Numbered from the stretch's first letter, positions 1 through 6,320 are shown. The stretch: DNA of 8,114 nucleotides from Myxococcales bacterium (GCA_003170035.1 PMZX01000275.1:1-8114), one strand, 5' to 3'. Numbers and translations: made by a program. The notes: generated by a model from the letters alone, not told the origin.

Positions 1-237
1 TATATCGTTGACCTGTTTCTCTATCGAGCCAGCATCACGACCAGCCAAGAACCTCGCCCGGTCCGGGTGGCCGACATTCGTTGGGTGGCGCCTCAGGAGT
101 TGGAGAACTACGCCTTTCCTCCGGCTGACCAGGCCACCACCGACCTGCTCCTCGGGATCAGCCGTGACACTTGCTTGTTCAAGCCGGCGCCTGCCAAGAC
201 CCTGCGCGCGCCAGTGCAGCATCCGGAAACTCACTAG
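1..237 (+). CDS. NUDIX hydrolase-like protein, C-terminal fragment (5' end outside window)
   Basis: The frame is open from base 1 to a TAG at 235-237 and gives the last 78 residues of a protein that begins upstream. The fragment reads VDLFLY, then a VRVADIRWVAPQELENYAFP stretch followed by PAD. The pattern of a Trp-Val turn, a helix starting 'EL', and 'FPPAD' is what the C-terminal half of MutT-type NUDIX pyrophosphohydrolases looks like (known family feature). The diagnostic Nudix box with its catalytic glutamates would lie upstream and is not visible, so substrate (8-oxo-dGTP, another nucleotide, or other) cannot be given. The last ~25 residues look like an unstructured tail. A hairpin at 258-282 follows the stop, so this gene is probably transcribed separately from the lipoprotein downstream. 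Confidence 0.62.
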   Translation, partial: YIVDLFLYRASITTSQEPRPVRVADIRWVAPQELENYAFPPADQATTDLLLGISRDTCLFKPAPAKTLRAPVQHPETH

Positions 238-257
238 AACCGCCTCCAGGACCGCCC

Positions 258-282
258 GCCAGATCCGCTGGGAAGATCTGGC
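258..282 (+). terminator. Hairpin downstream of the NUDIX-like gene, candidate intrinsic terminator
   Basis: GCCAGATC (258-265) and GATCTGGC (275-282) form a perfect 8-bp stem with a 9-nt loop, followed at once by TTGTT. It starts 20 nt after the TAG at 235-237. The T-tract is short, so termination may be weak. The palindrome also ends only 3 nt before the -35 box of the next promoter, so it could instead be a repressor or activator site. Stem and position are seen; function is inferred. Confidence 0.5.
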
Positions 283-285
283 TTG

Positions 286-315
286 TTGAAACGTGTCCCA
301 GAAGAGGGGTACAAT
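286..315 (+). promoter_or_regulatory. Sigma70-type promoter for the LamG lipoprotein
   Basis: TTGAAA (286-291) and TACAAT (310-315) are each one mismatch from the -35 and -10 consensus and are separated by 18 nt. Expected transcription start is near 322, giving a short leader of about 28 nt before the ATG at 350. This location argues against the earlier in-frame GTG at 293, which would lie inside the promoter. Confidence 0.55.
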
Positions 316-349
316 TTCTCTCTCTGTTGCGCCATGTAGGTTGATCCCC

Positions 350-1762
350 ATGCCTGCAAATCGTCGTTTCGCGTTTGCTTCCCTGGCCCTGGGCTCCCTG
401 CTTCTCACAGGCGCTTGTGTGAATTTGACGCCTCCAGAAAAACTGGTGAACGGTGGGGGTGGGCAAGGGGGAAAGCAACCCGACGCGGCGGTTTCACCTA
501 CGGTGGATGCGCCAGCTGCTGGCGGCGTGGGCGGCGAGACAACGGGTGGCGCGGGTGGTGCGACGGCGGGAAGCACGGGGGGCTCGACGATGGGAGGCAC
601 GAGCGGTATTGACACGGGTGGCACGGGAGGCGTCAGCACAGGTGGTATCGGGGGCACCAGCACCGGCGGCATTGGCGGCGCTATCATAGGCGGCAGTGGC
701 GGCATTGGCTCAGGCGGCAGAGGGGGCGCCAGCGCCGGCGGCAGTGGCGGCACCAGCGCCGGCCGCACAGGCGGCACTGCCACCGGCGGCACTGGCGGCA
801 TTGGCTCAGGCGGCACGACGGCAGGTGGCGCAGGTGGCATTCGAACGGGTGGTACCGGGGGCGTCGCGACAGGTGGCGCTGGCGGAACGGCCATTGGGGG
901 GACGACCGCAACCGGAGGGAGCACGAGCCCCGGCGACGCCGCAGTTCCGGACGTGCGACCGCCCACCGATCTCCCGCCAGTCGAGGTGGCTCCACCGCCC
1001 GATCGCGCGATAGATTTGCCCGCCGTCCCGGATCTAGTCCCCGACCTCCCCCAGGTCCCTGATGCGCCGCCGGATGGCCCGGTCCCGATTCCGGGACTCC
1101 TCCTCTACTATAGTTGCGAGCAGGCCAACGGCACCACGCTCCCCGATATGTCCGGCAACGGCAGGGACGGGACGCTGGTGGGCCCGACTAGCATCGCCGC
1201 GGGCAAGGTGGGAAACGCGCTGGTTTTGACCGCCAACAACGTGGATTCCGGAACGTCGGGTGGATACGTCGTGATGCCAGCGGCCCTCCTTTCCACGTCT
1301 TCAGCCATGACCATTGCCACCTGGTTCAAAACCAACAGCATTCTCGAGTTTCAGCGAGTCTTCGACCTCGGCGGCACCGGTGGCTCGACCTCGTCCATGT
1401 ATCTCACGACAAGGTACACGACCGGCAACCTCCATTTCACCATCCGGATAACTCTTGCCGACGGAGGTCTGAGCCGGGAGGACATCGACGCGGCAGGGAC
1501 AGTAATTCCCACGGGCGTGTGGGAGCATGTGGCCGTGGTGCTCGATGCGTCCGGCGGCCGCCTGTATCTGAACGGTGCCTTGGTCGGCAGCAACACAACG
1601 ATGGTGATGCGTCCCCCCATCTTGGGTGCCACACCCAACGACTGGATAGGGCGTTCGCAGTTTGCGGTCAATCCCTACCTCGATGGCGCGATCGATGAGT
1701 TCCGCGTCTACAACCGCGGGCTGAGTGCGGCCGAGGTTCTCGCGCTCTACACCGGCCACTAG
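350..1762 (+). CDS. Lipoprotein with Gly-rich octapeptide-repeat stalk and C-terminal LamG (concanavalin A-like) domain
   Basis: This 470-residue protein is predicted to be exported and lipid-anchored, displaying a lectin-like domain away from the membrane. Residues 1-22 are a signal peptide (basic NRR, hydrophobic core, LLTGAC lipobox) with the lipidated Cys at 23. Residues 66-188 are a Gly-Gly-x-Gly-Gly repeat stalk, and ~192-248 a Pro/Asp-rich spacer. Residues ~249-470 match the LamG_3/concanavalin A-like fold: an opening YYSC strand, DMSGNGRDG at 266-274, WEHVAVVLD and GRLYLNG strands, and the closing DGAIDEFRVYNR from 445. Such domains often bind glycans or glycoproteins, and some are enzymes; no catalytic motif is evident, so binding is inferred. 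ATG 350 is chosen because it begins a textbook signal peptide and follows AGG at 338-340. The in-frame GTG at 293 would add 19 non-signal residues inside the promoter. Confidence 0.86.
   Translation: MPANRRFAFASLALGSLLLTGACVNLTPPEKLVNGGGGQGGKQPDAAVSPTVDAPAAGGVGGETTGGAGGATAGSTGGSTMGGTSGIDTGGTGGVSTGGIGGTSTGGIGGAIIGGSGGIGSGGRGGASAGGSGGTSAGRTGGTATGGTGGIGSGGTTAGGAGGIRTGGTGGVATGGAGGTAIGGTTATGGSTSPGDAAVPDVRPPTDLPPVEVAPPPDRAIDLPAVPDLVPDLPQVPDAPPDGPVPIPGLLLYYSCEQANGTTLPDMSGNGRDGTLVGPTSIAAGKVGNALVLTANNVDSGTSGGYVVMPAALLSTSSAMTIATWFKTNSILEFQRVFDLGGTGGSTSSMYLTTRYTTGNLHFTIRITLADGGLSREDIDAAGTVIPTGVWEHVAVVLDASGGRLYLNGALVGSNTTMVMRPPILGATPNDWIGRSQFAVNPYLDGAIDEFRVYNRGLSAAEVLALYTGH
545..913 (+). repeat. 24-bp tandem array encoding a G-G-x-G-G-x-x-x octapeptide
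   Basis: Eleven consecutive 24-bp units run from 545 to 808, followed by a 15-bp partial unit, three more full units (824-895) and an 18-bp partial unit. Each unit starts with two Gly codons, repeats Gly-Gly at codons 4-5 with few exceptions (e.g. GGTSGIDT, GRTGGTAT), and ends mostly in small residues such as ST, SA, AT or GS. Units differ considerably at DNA level (ggc/ggt/ggg switching), so this is an old or selected array. It encodes residues 66-188, the flexible stalk of the LamG lipoprotein. Confidence 0.88.
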
Positions 1763-1890
1763 GCCAGCGCTGCACGAGAGCATACCGAAGGGGTGGCTGA
1801 CGGCGATCGCTCCGGCCACAGCCACGACCACGACCTCCCGCGCCTATGGCGGGACCATGGAAGCCTTTCCGCTGTGCAGCGATCGGGGTA

Positions 1891-1895
1891 GAAGG
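1891..1895 (+). promoter_or_regulatory. Ribosome binding site selecting the ATG at 1905
   Basis: GAAGG lies 9 nt upstream of the ATG at 1905 in a purine-rich run. The competing in-frame ATG at 1857 has no comparable site at suitable spacing, and the frame upstream of it overlaps the LamG gene. This makes 1905 the preferred start. Confidence 0.5.
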
Positions 1896-1904
1896 CGGAC
1901 GGGG

Positions 1905-3746
1905 ATGCGGAACGAGACCGCCAACAAAAAGGCCAGGCCGTCGGGCCGGGCCGCCAAGAACGAAGGCAGTTTGCCAGCGGCGCTCGCGCCCGAGCCGCGA
2001 TCGGTCTCGCTGCGCTGGTGGCCCGCCGTCATCCTGACCTGCTGGTCCTTTGGTTTCACCACCATGCAGGACTCGGATCTCTGGTGGCACCTGGCCGGCG
2101 GTCGCTGGATCGCGCAGACCCGCGCGCTCCACTTCACGGATCCTTTCTCTTTCACTCGCCACGGTCGGCCCTGGTTCCATCCCGAGTGGCTGACCGACGT
2201 CATCCTTCACGCCTGGGACAGGCTCTTTGGCACGGCTTCTTTGGTCTGGTGGAAGTGGGGTCTCCTGGTCGCCACGTTCGGCCTGCTCTTCCGTCTGTTG
2301 CGGCAAATCTGCGGCCGTTCAGGGAGCGCCTATCTCGCCATGCTGGCCGCCATTGCGATCGGGGCGCCGTTCTTCGACATCCGGCCGCAGCTCCATACCC
2401 TCCTCGGCTTTGTCGTGATTCTTTTCTTCGCGCTGACCCTGTCGCGCCGGCTGTGGATCCTTCCCCTTGTCCTGATGCTGTGGGCGAACCTGCACAGCGG
2501 TTTCTTGCTGGGACTGTTCACCATCATCATGGTGCTGAGCATCTCGTTCTTCTACGGCGAGGCTCCTCGACGAGCGGCCGTCCTTGGACTGGCCTGCGTG
2601 CTTGCTTGTTTCGTCAACGGCAACGGAAGTGATGCCCTCCTCTGGCCCATCCGATTCGCCCAGGACAGTCATTCGCCCTTCCTTCGCGTGGCCGAATGGT
2701 TGCCCCCGTGGGAGCCGGGAGGCATCCGCAGCAACCTGTACTACCCCTCGATTGCCACCTTCGTGGTGTCCTTGGTGATCGTGGTGGGATCAGGTGGCTA
2801 CCGGCGGCAGCCCCGCCTTACTCTCTCCAGTGCGGCCATCGGGCTGGTCACCCTGGTCCTGTCTCTCAGGAGCCGCCGCTTCATTCCGCTCTTCGGTATC
2901 TCGCAAAGCCTAATGCTCGCTCCCGCCTTGGCCGCGATCGCTGCGTCCCTGCGCCGGCGCATCGTGCCCGGAATGCCGTGGCTGAATCGACCGCGGGTTT
3001 GGCAGCTGGCGCTTCCCGTCGTAGCGCTGATCTTCGGTGGCCTGCGCCTCGCACCCTATCCCCTTTCCCGCAACGCCTTCCTCTACCTGACCGATCTGGA
3101 CAGCTTCCCCGTGGAGGCGATGAACTTCATCGAGACCAACCACATCGAAGGCAAGGTCTTCAGCCTGTACAACTGGGGCGGCTACATCGATTTGCGCACG
3201 GAGGGACGCCTGCAGGTCTTCATCGACGGCCGCGCTGGCACGGTGTTTGACGAAAAGACCTATCGCCAGTACCTACGGGTCACGAACCTGCGCGACGGAT
3301 GGGAGGACGTGATCTGGGACGCTGGCGCCGATTTTGTGCTCTGGCCGCAGCGCAACCCGAAGCAGATCGCCGAACTCCGCAAGTCCGGACGCTGGCGGCC
3401 GCTGTACTCTGACCACGTGGCCGCCCTGCTGGCGCGCACGGACCGCCCCCTGCCAGGGCCGCTTTTGCCCACGCCCGATTCGCCCTGGCGGGATCTGGCG
3501 TTGGGCTGGTCGGCCTCACACGCCCACGAGTACAGCGAAGCCGAAGGCCATTTCGAGCGGGCTCTGCACCGGATGCCAAGCCTGCGCCCAGCGTGTGAAT
3601 GGCTTGCCAATGCGCAGGCGCAGTCGGGCCGTCTGGCCCAGGCGGAAGCGACCGTGGACCGCTGTCAGCGCATGTTCCCGGATTCCGCGCGCCGCAAGCA
3701 ACTTCTTGGTATCTTCCAAGCTCGAGCGGGCGGGCTTCCGCCCTAG
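1905..3746 (+). CDS. Polytopic membrane protein, GT-C glycosyltransferase-like, with C-terminal TPR tail
   Basis: This 613-residue inner-membrane protein has a basic cytosolic N-terminus, about 9-11 hydrophobic segments between residues ~38 and ~385, then a soluble C-terminal part. Straight after the first segment comes DSDLWWHL (56-63), followed by TDPFS (78-82) and HPEWLTD (92-98). An acidic motif in the first extracytoplasmic loop is where GT-C transferases (ArnT, PMT, PglB-like) place their catalytic Asp, so D56/D58 are candidates (inference). The soluble part holds YNWGGYIDL and VFIDGRAG, then residues ~537-613 form about two TPR-like helical pairs. The 'DLWWH plus GGY plus DGR plus TPR' layout recurs in bacterial hypothetical proteins, but I know of no established substrate. 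The start rests on GAAGG at 1891-1895; ATG 1857 (629 aa) is the alternative. The gene ends 4 nt before the oxidoreductase, so the two are probably co-translated. A non-enzymatic membrane role is not excluded. Confidence 0.78.
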   Translation: MRNETANKKARPSGRAAKNEGSLPAALAPEPRSVSLRWWPAVILTCWSFGFTTMQDSDLWWHLAGGRWIAQTRALHFTDPFSFTRHGRPWFHPEWLTDVILHAWDRLFGTASLVWWKWGLLVATFGLLFRLLRQICGRSGSAYLAMLAAIAIGAPFFDIRPQLHTLLGFVVILFFALTLSRRLWILPLVLMLWANLHSGFLLGLFTIIMVLSISFFYGEAPRRAAVLGLACVLACFVNGNGSDALLWPIRFAQDSHSPFLRVAEWLPPWEPGGIRSNLYYPSIATFVVSLVIVVGSGGYRRQPRLTLSSAAIGLVTLVLSLRSRRFIPLFGISQSLMLAPALAAIAASLRRRIVPGMPWLNRPRVWQLALPVVALIFGGLRLAPYPLSRNAFLYLTDLDSFPVEAMNFIETNHIEGKVFSLYNWGGYIDLRTEGRLQVFIDGRAGTVFDEKTYRQYLRVTNLRDGWEDVIWDAGADFVLWPQRNPKQIAELRKSGRWRPLYSDHVAALLARTDRPLPGPLLPTPDSPWRDLALGWSASHAHEYSEAEGHFERALHRMPSLRPACEWLANAQAQSGRLAQAEATVDRCQRMFPDSARRKQLLGIFQARAGGLPP

Positions 3747-3750
3747 TGCG

Positions 3751-4749
3751 ATGTTTCGCTACGGCATTCTCAGCACCTCCCACTTCGCGGTCACCCGCAT
3801 GATCCCCGCTATCCAGGCGGGGCGCGACACGACCGTCCTGGCGATCGCGTCGCGGGACGGACGCCGGGCTTCGGATACGGCGCGCGCGCTGGGTGTGGCC
3901 AGGGCCTACGACTCCTACCAGGCCCTGCTGGATGACCCGGATATCGACGCCGTGTACAACCCGCTGCCCAACCACCTGCACGTCCCGTGGTCGGAGCAAG
4001 CGGCGGCGGCCGGCAAGCACGTCCTGTGCGAAAAGCCCATCGCGCTCGACGCCGCACAAGCCCGCCGGCTGATTGCCGCGCGTGAGCAAAACCGGGTACT
4101 CATCTGCGAGGCTGCCATGGTGCGCGTCCAGCCACGCTGGCTGGCCGTGCGCGATCTCCTCCGGCACAAGACAATCGGCGAACTGCGCGCCTTTGTCGGG
4201 ACGTTCGGCTACCGGCTCGGCTCGCATGACAACGTCCGCTACGACCCGGCCATGGGCGGCGGAGTTCTGCTCGACACTGGCTTCTATCCGGTCACCATGA
4301 GCCGCTTCTGCTTCAACGACGAGCCAGTCGCCGTCATGGCCCGGGCGGATCGCGACCCCGACCGGGGCGTCGATCGCCTGACCAGCGCGATCCTCGAATT
4401 CGCGCAGGGCCACGCGATCTTCACCACCGGCATGGAGACCTTTCCTGTGCAGCGAGCCCAGCTCATCGGCACCGGCGGTTACATCGAGATGCTCAATCCC
4501 TGGAATCCGCCCGGCAACTCCCCATCGGAGATCGTTGTCAACACCAGCCCGAACCTTGAGCAGCCGACGACTCAGAATCTCGGGTTCGATCCCGTGGACC
4601 AGTACACGGTCCTGGCCGAGCGCTTTGCGCGCGCCGCCGAGACCGGTGGGCCCGGCCCCATTCCGCTCGAAGATTCGATCAAGAACATGGCGGTCCTCGA
4701 TGCGCTCCGACGGTCGGCCGCCAGCGGGCGTGCCGAGCCGGTTGGCTAG
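3751..4749 (+). CDS. Gfo/Idh/MocA family NAD(P)-dependent oxidoreductase
   Basis: This 332-residue cytosolic enzyme has the usual full length for the family, which oxidises or reduces sugars, inositols and related polyols. The N-terminal Rossmann fold shows YGILSTSHFA (4-13), AIASR (31-35), YNPLPNHLH (69-77) and the hallmark EKP at 94-96 with catalytic-type Lys95. The C-terminal α/β half carries EAAMVRVQP (120-128) and GGGVLLDTGFYPV (169-181), where Asp175 and Tyr179 fill the DxGx(H/Y) site. Tyr instead of His at that site resembles the glucose-fructose oxidoreductase / xylose dehydrogenase / dihydrodiol dehydrogenase branch; the exact substrate is unknown. The start has no good Shine-Dalgarno and sits 4 nt after the upstream TAG, suggesting translational coupling with the membrane protein. 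The stop's last base is also the first base of an inverted-repeat element. Confidence 0.92.
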   Translation: MFRYGILSTSHFAVTRMIPAIQAGRDTTVLAIASRDGRRASDTARALGVARAYDSYQALLDDPDIDAVYNPLPNHLHVPWSEQAAAAGKHVLCEKPIALDAAQARRLIAAREQNRVLICEAAMVRVQPRWLAVRDLLRHKTIGELRAFVGTFGYRLGSHDNVRYDPAMGGGVLLDTGFYPVTMSRFCFNDEPVAVMARADRDPDRGVDRLTSAILEFAQGHAIFTTGMETFPVQRAQLIGTGGYIEMLNPWNPPGNSPSEIVVNTSPNLEQPTTQNLGFDPVDQYTVLAERFARAAETGGPGPIPLEDSIKNMAVLDALRRSAASGRAEPVG

Positions 4750-4880
4750 CTTTTTCACCACAGAGACCACGGAGGACACAGAGCCGGAGCGGAAAGGCGG
4801 AAGGGGTTGGTCTTGTCCGGCCCAAACCCCTTCTTCCTGTCCAATCTCCGTGTTCTCAGTGCTCTCTGTGGTGAAGAAGC
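4749..4880. repeat. Imperfect inverted-repeat element (MITE-like or long hairpin)
   Basis: The arms 4749-4783 and 4846-4880 are reverse complements at 30 of 35 positions, including 13 perfect bases TTCACCACAGAGA (4754-4766). Inside the 62-nt centre, AAGGGGTT (4801-4808) pairs with AACCCCTT (4825-4832), and further pairs flank it, so most of the element could fold as one long hairpin. The arms carry short iterated units (CACAGAG, CACGGAG, GACACAGAG). From memory, closely similar 'TTCACCACAGAG...CTCTGTGGTGAA' elements are scattered in many high-GC bacterial genomes and are often mistranslated as FTTETTEDTE-like peptides. No transposase is present and I see no clean target-site duplication. It may also act as a transcription terminator for the upstream pair. 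Confidence 0.8.
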
Positions 4881-4906
4881 CGACTAAATAGCCGACGATG
4901 TGCCTA

Positions 4907-4915
4907 TGCTACACT
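4907..4915 (+). promoter_or_regulatory. Extended -10 promoter candidate for the SGNH lipoprotein
   Basis: TGC followed by TACACT (hexamer 4910-4915) resembles an extended -10 element. No convincing -35 hexamer sits 16-18 nt upstream (about 4886-4892, AT-containing but off consensus). Transcription would begin near 4922, practically at the ATG at 4923, implying a leaderless or near-leaderless message. Confidence 0.35.
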
Positions 4916-4922
4916 CTTGGCC

Positions 4923-6320
4923 ATGCATCTCGCTGCGAGAGGAACTGCATTTCGTGAATCCTGTTCCAACCTGGCGAGAGGCGGCTGGCCCCTGGCTCTG
5001 TTGGCGGTGTTGTTTCTTGGTTGCAGTGGAGCCTCCGGCTCGCCCCCTGCGACCGGTGGCGTGACTGATACCGGCGGGACCAGTGACAGCGCCGGACAGA
5101 CAGGAATCACAGGCGGCCAGCAAGCATCGGGCGGTCAGGCCGGGACCACAGCCGCCACTGGCGGTCAGACCGGGACCACCGGCGGCCAAGCCGGGACCAC
5201 AGCCCAACCTGCCTCCGGCGGCCAGACCGGGGCGACAAGGTCCAGCGGCCAGGCTGGGACAACGCCCGCTTCCGGCGGTCAGGCCGGAACCACCGGGCCC
5301 GCCTCCGGCGGTCAGACCGGGACCATGGGCCAGTCTGGCGCGGGCGGAACTACCGATCTGGGGGGCTCTGTTGCTGGAAGCAGCGGTCGCATCAGCACTG
5401 GTGGCACCACCAGCGCCAGCGGCGGCAGTTCCAGCGCCAGCGGCGGTCGTGTCGGCAGCGGTGGCACAACCAGCGCCAGCGGCGGCAGTTCTAGCGCCGG
5501 CGGCGGTCGTGTCAGCAGCGGTGGCACCACCAGCGCCAGCGGCGGTAGCTCCAGCGCCAGCGGCGGTCGCATCAGCAGCGGTGGCACCACCACCAGCACC
5601 GGTGGCATCAGCAGCGGTGGCAGCACCAGCGCCAGCGGCGGCAGTTCCAGCGCCAGCGGCGGAAGCACTGGCGGCAAGCCCGATCAGGGCTCGCTGCCAA
5701 ACATCACCGTGCACTTGGCGGGCGATTCGACCATGGCCAATTACGCGGCGACTACCACGCAAGAGGGTTGGGGGCAGGAGTTTGGGCAATTCTTCATCAG
5801 CAAGGTGACGATTGATAATCAGGCTCAGGGCGGCGCAAACGTGCAAACCTTCTACTCGGGTCGCTGGAAGACCCTCATCGCCAACGTACAGGCCGGCGAC
5901 TACGTGATGGCGGCGTTCGGGATCAACGACAGTGGCACTGCACACGGGCCCGTCACTCCGGCGGATTTCCAGGCGGAGCTCAGCACGATGGCGGATGAAG
6001 TCGCGGCAAAAAAGGCCACCTTCATCCCCACGACGTCATCCCCGCTGCAGGTGTGGGTCGGCGGCAAGGAGACCAACGATCGGCTGCAGCCGTATTGTGA
6101 TGCGACGATTGCGGTGGGAAAGGCCAAGAGCCTGTTGGTCGACGATCTCAACGCGCGCGGCGTCGAATACTACAACTCGATCGGCCAGACAGCTGCGGCG
6201 GCCCTCACGTTCAACGGTGACAAGGCACACTTCGACAAAGCGGGCGCCACGGCGATGGCCCAGCTTGCCGCGCAAGAGCTGACTCGCATCGGCAGTCCTC
6301 TGGCAGCCTATTTGAAGTAA
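4923..6320 (+). CDS. Lipoprotein with repeat stalk and SGNH/GDSL esterase domain (rhamnogalacturonan acetylesterase-like, CE12-type)
   Basis: This 465-residue protein is predicted to be lipid-anchored and to hydrolyse ester, probably acetyl, groups outside the cytoplasm. A signal peptide ends in LFLGC with Cys34 as lipidation site. A Gln/Gly/Thr repeat section spans ~64-142 and a 20-residue Ser/Gly repeat spans 160-247. The catalytic domain (~260-465) shows the SGNH blocks: GDSTM with Ser269, QGGAN with Gly303-304 (oxyanion), GIND with Asn335, and DKAH with Asp433 and His436, so the triad is complete. The GDSTM opening and DxxHF..AGA ending resemble rhamnogalacturonan acetylesterases; substrate remains inferred, and other acetylated glycans are possible. 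ATG 4923 is preferred over TTG 4917; neither has a Shine-Dalgarno, and a GAGAGGA at 4937-4943 has no in-frame start behind it. The stop touches the stop of the convergent gene. Confidence 0.87.
   Translation: MHLAARGTAFRESCSNLARGGWPLALLAVLFLGCSGASGSPPATGGVTDTGGTSDSAGQTGITGGQQASGGQAGTTAATGGQTGTTGGQAGTTAQPASGGQTGATRSSGQAGTTPASGGQAGTTGPASGGQTGTMGQSGAGGTTDLGGSVAGSSGRISTGGTTSASGGSSSASGGRVGSGGTTSASGGSSSAGGGRVSSGGTTSASGGSSSASGGRISSGGTTTSTGGISSGGSTSASGGSSSASGGSTGGKPDQGSLPNITVHLAGDSTMANYAATTTQEGWGQEFGQFFISKVTIDNQAQGGANVQTFYSGRWKTLIANVQAGDYVMAAFGINDSGTAHGPVTPADFQAELSTMADEVAAKKATFIPTTSSPLQVWVGGKETNDRLQPYCDATIAVGKAKSLLVDDLNARGVEYYNSIGQTAAAALTFNGDKAHFDKAGATAMAQLAAQELTRIGSPLAAYLK
5112..5349 (+). repeat. 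Degenerate GGQ(A/T)GTT-coding repeats in the SGNH lipoprotein
   Basis: About seven irregular copies of a Gly-Gly-Gln-(Ala/Thr)-Gly-Thr-Thr motif, encoded by variants of 'ggcggtcag(g/a)ccgggaccac', are separated by short Ala/Pro/Ser inserts. Spacing varies, so this is not a strict tandem array. It forms the membrane-proximal half of the stalk (residues ~64-142) and differs in composition from the next repeat. Confidence 0.7.
5400..5663 (+). repeat. 60-bp tandem repeat (20-residue unit) in the SGNH lipoprotein
   Basis: Three consecutive 60-bp units at 5400-5459, 5460-5519 and 5520-5579 differ pairwise at only about 4-7 positions. A half-unit match precedes them (about 5382-5399) and a rearranged partial copy follows (5580-5663, with a shortened spacer and then GGSTSASGGSSSASGG). 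Each unit encodes GGTTSASGGSSSASGGR plus three residues. The high nucleotide identity, unlike the 24-bp array in the LamG gene, suggests recent duplication by slippage or unequal recombination. Confidence 0.9.

Noticed and set aside
1803..1810. GCGATCGC octamer (HIP1-like palindrome)
   Set aside because: Only this one copy was noticed, so it is not evidence of an iterated element or a cyanobacterial origin.
1793..1854. Weak hairpins in the 142-bp gap after the LamG gene: GTGGCTG/CAGCCAC (1793-1799/1819-1825) and TCCCGC/GCGGGA (1836-1841/1849-1854)
   Set aside because: Short stems with no T-run; such pairs are expected by chance in GC-rich DNA. They could matter for termination, but the evidence is too thin for a feature call.
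1725..1904. Longer N-terminus of the plus-strand GT-C-like protein starting at 1725 or 1857
   Set aside because: The 1725 start overlaps the end of the LamG gene and adds a low-complexity Thr/Ala stretch. 1857 lacks a ribosome binding site, whereas 1905 has GAAGG at 9 nt spacing.
1668..2306. A 212-codon minus-strand frame across the LamG/GT-C intergenic region
   Set aside because: Highly charged and Arg/Pro-rich with no domain; it overlaps two well-supported plus-strand genes.
3280..4779. A 499-codon minus-strand open frame opposite the membrane protein and oxidoreductase genes
   Set aside because: It shows no recognisable domain, and its start lies in the inverted repeat. The plus strand carries the family motifs (EKP, DTGFYP). 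It is an antisense shadow favoured by high GC3.
4535..4891. A small plus-strand frame containing FFTTETTEDTE and VFSVLSVVKK
   Set aside because: These peptides are translations of the inverted-repeat arms, and the rest lies out of frame in the oxidoreductase gene. This is a common false protein.
5400..5663. CRISPR-like impression from regular 60-bp repeats
   Set aside because: There are no unique spacers, the whole unit repeats, it keeps an open reading frame, and it lies inside a lipoprotein gene. No cas gene is present.
4884..5945. A 353-codon minus-strand frame rich in Ala-Gly-Ala-Thr
   Set aside because: It is the complement of the repeat-coding stalk of the SGNH lipoprotein, whose lipobox and catalytic motifs are on the plus strand.
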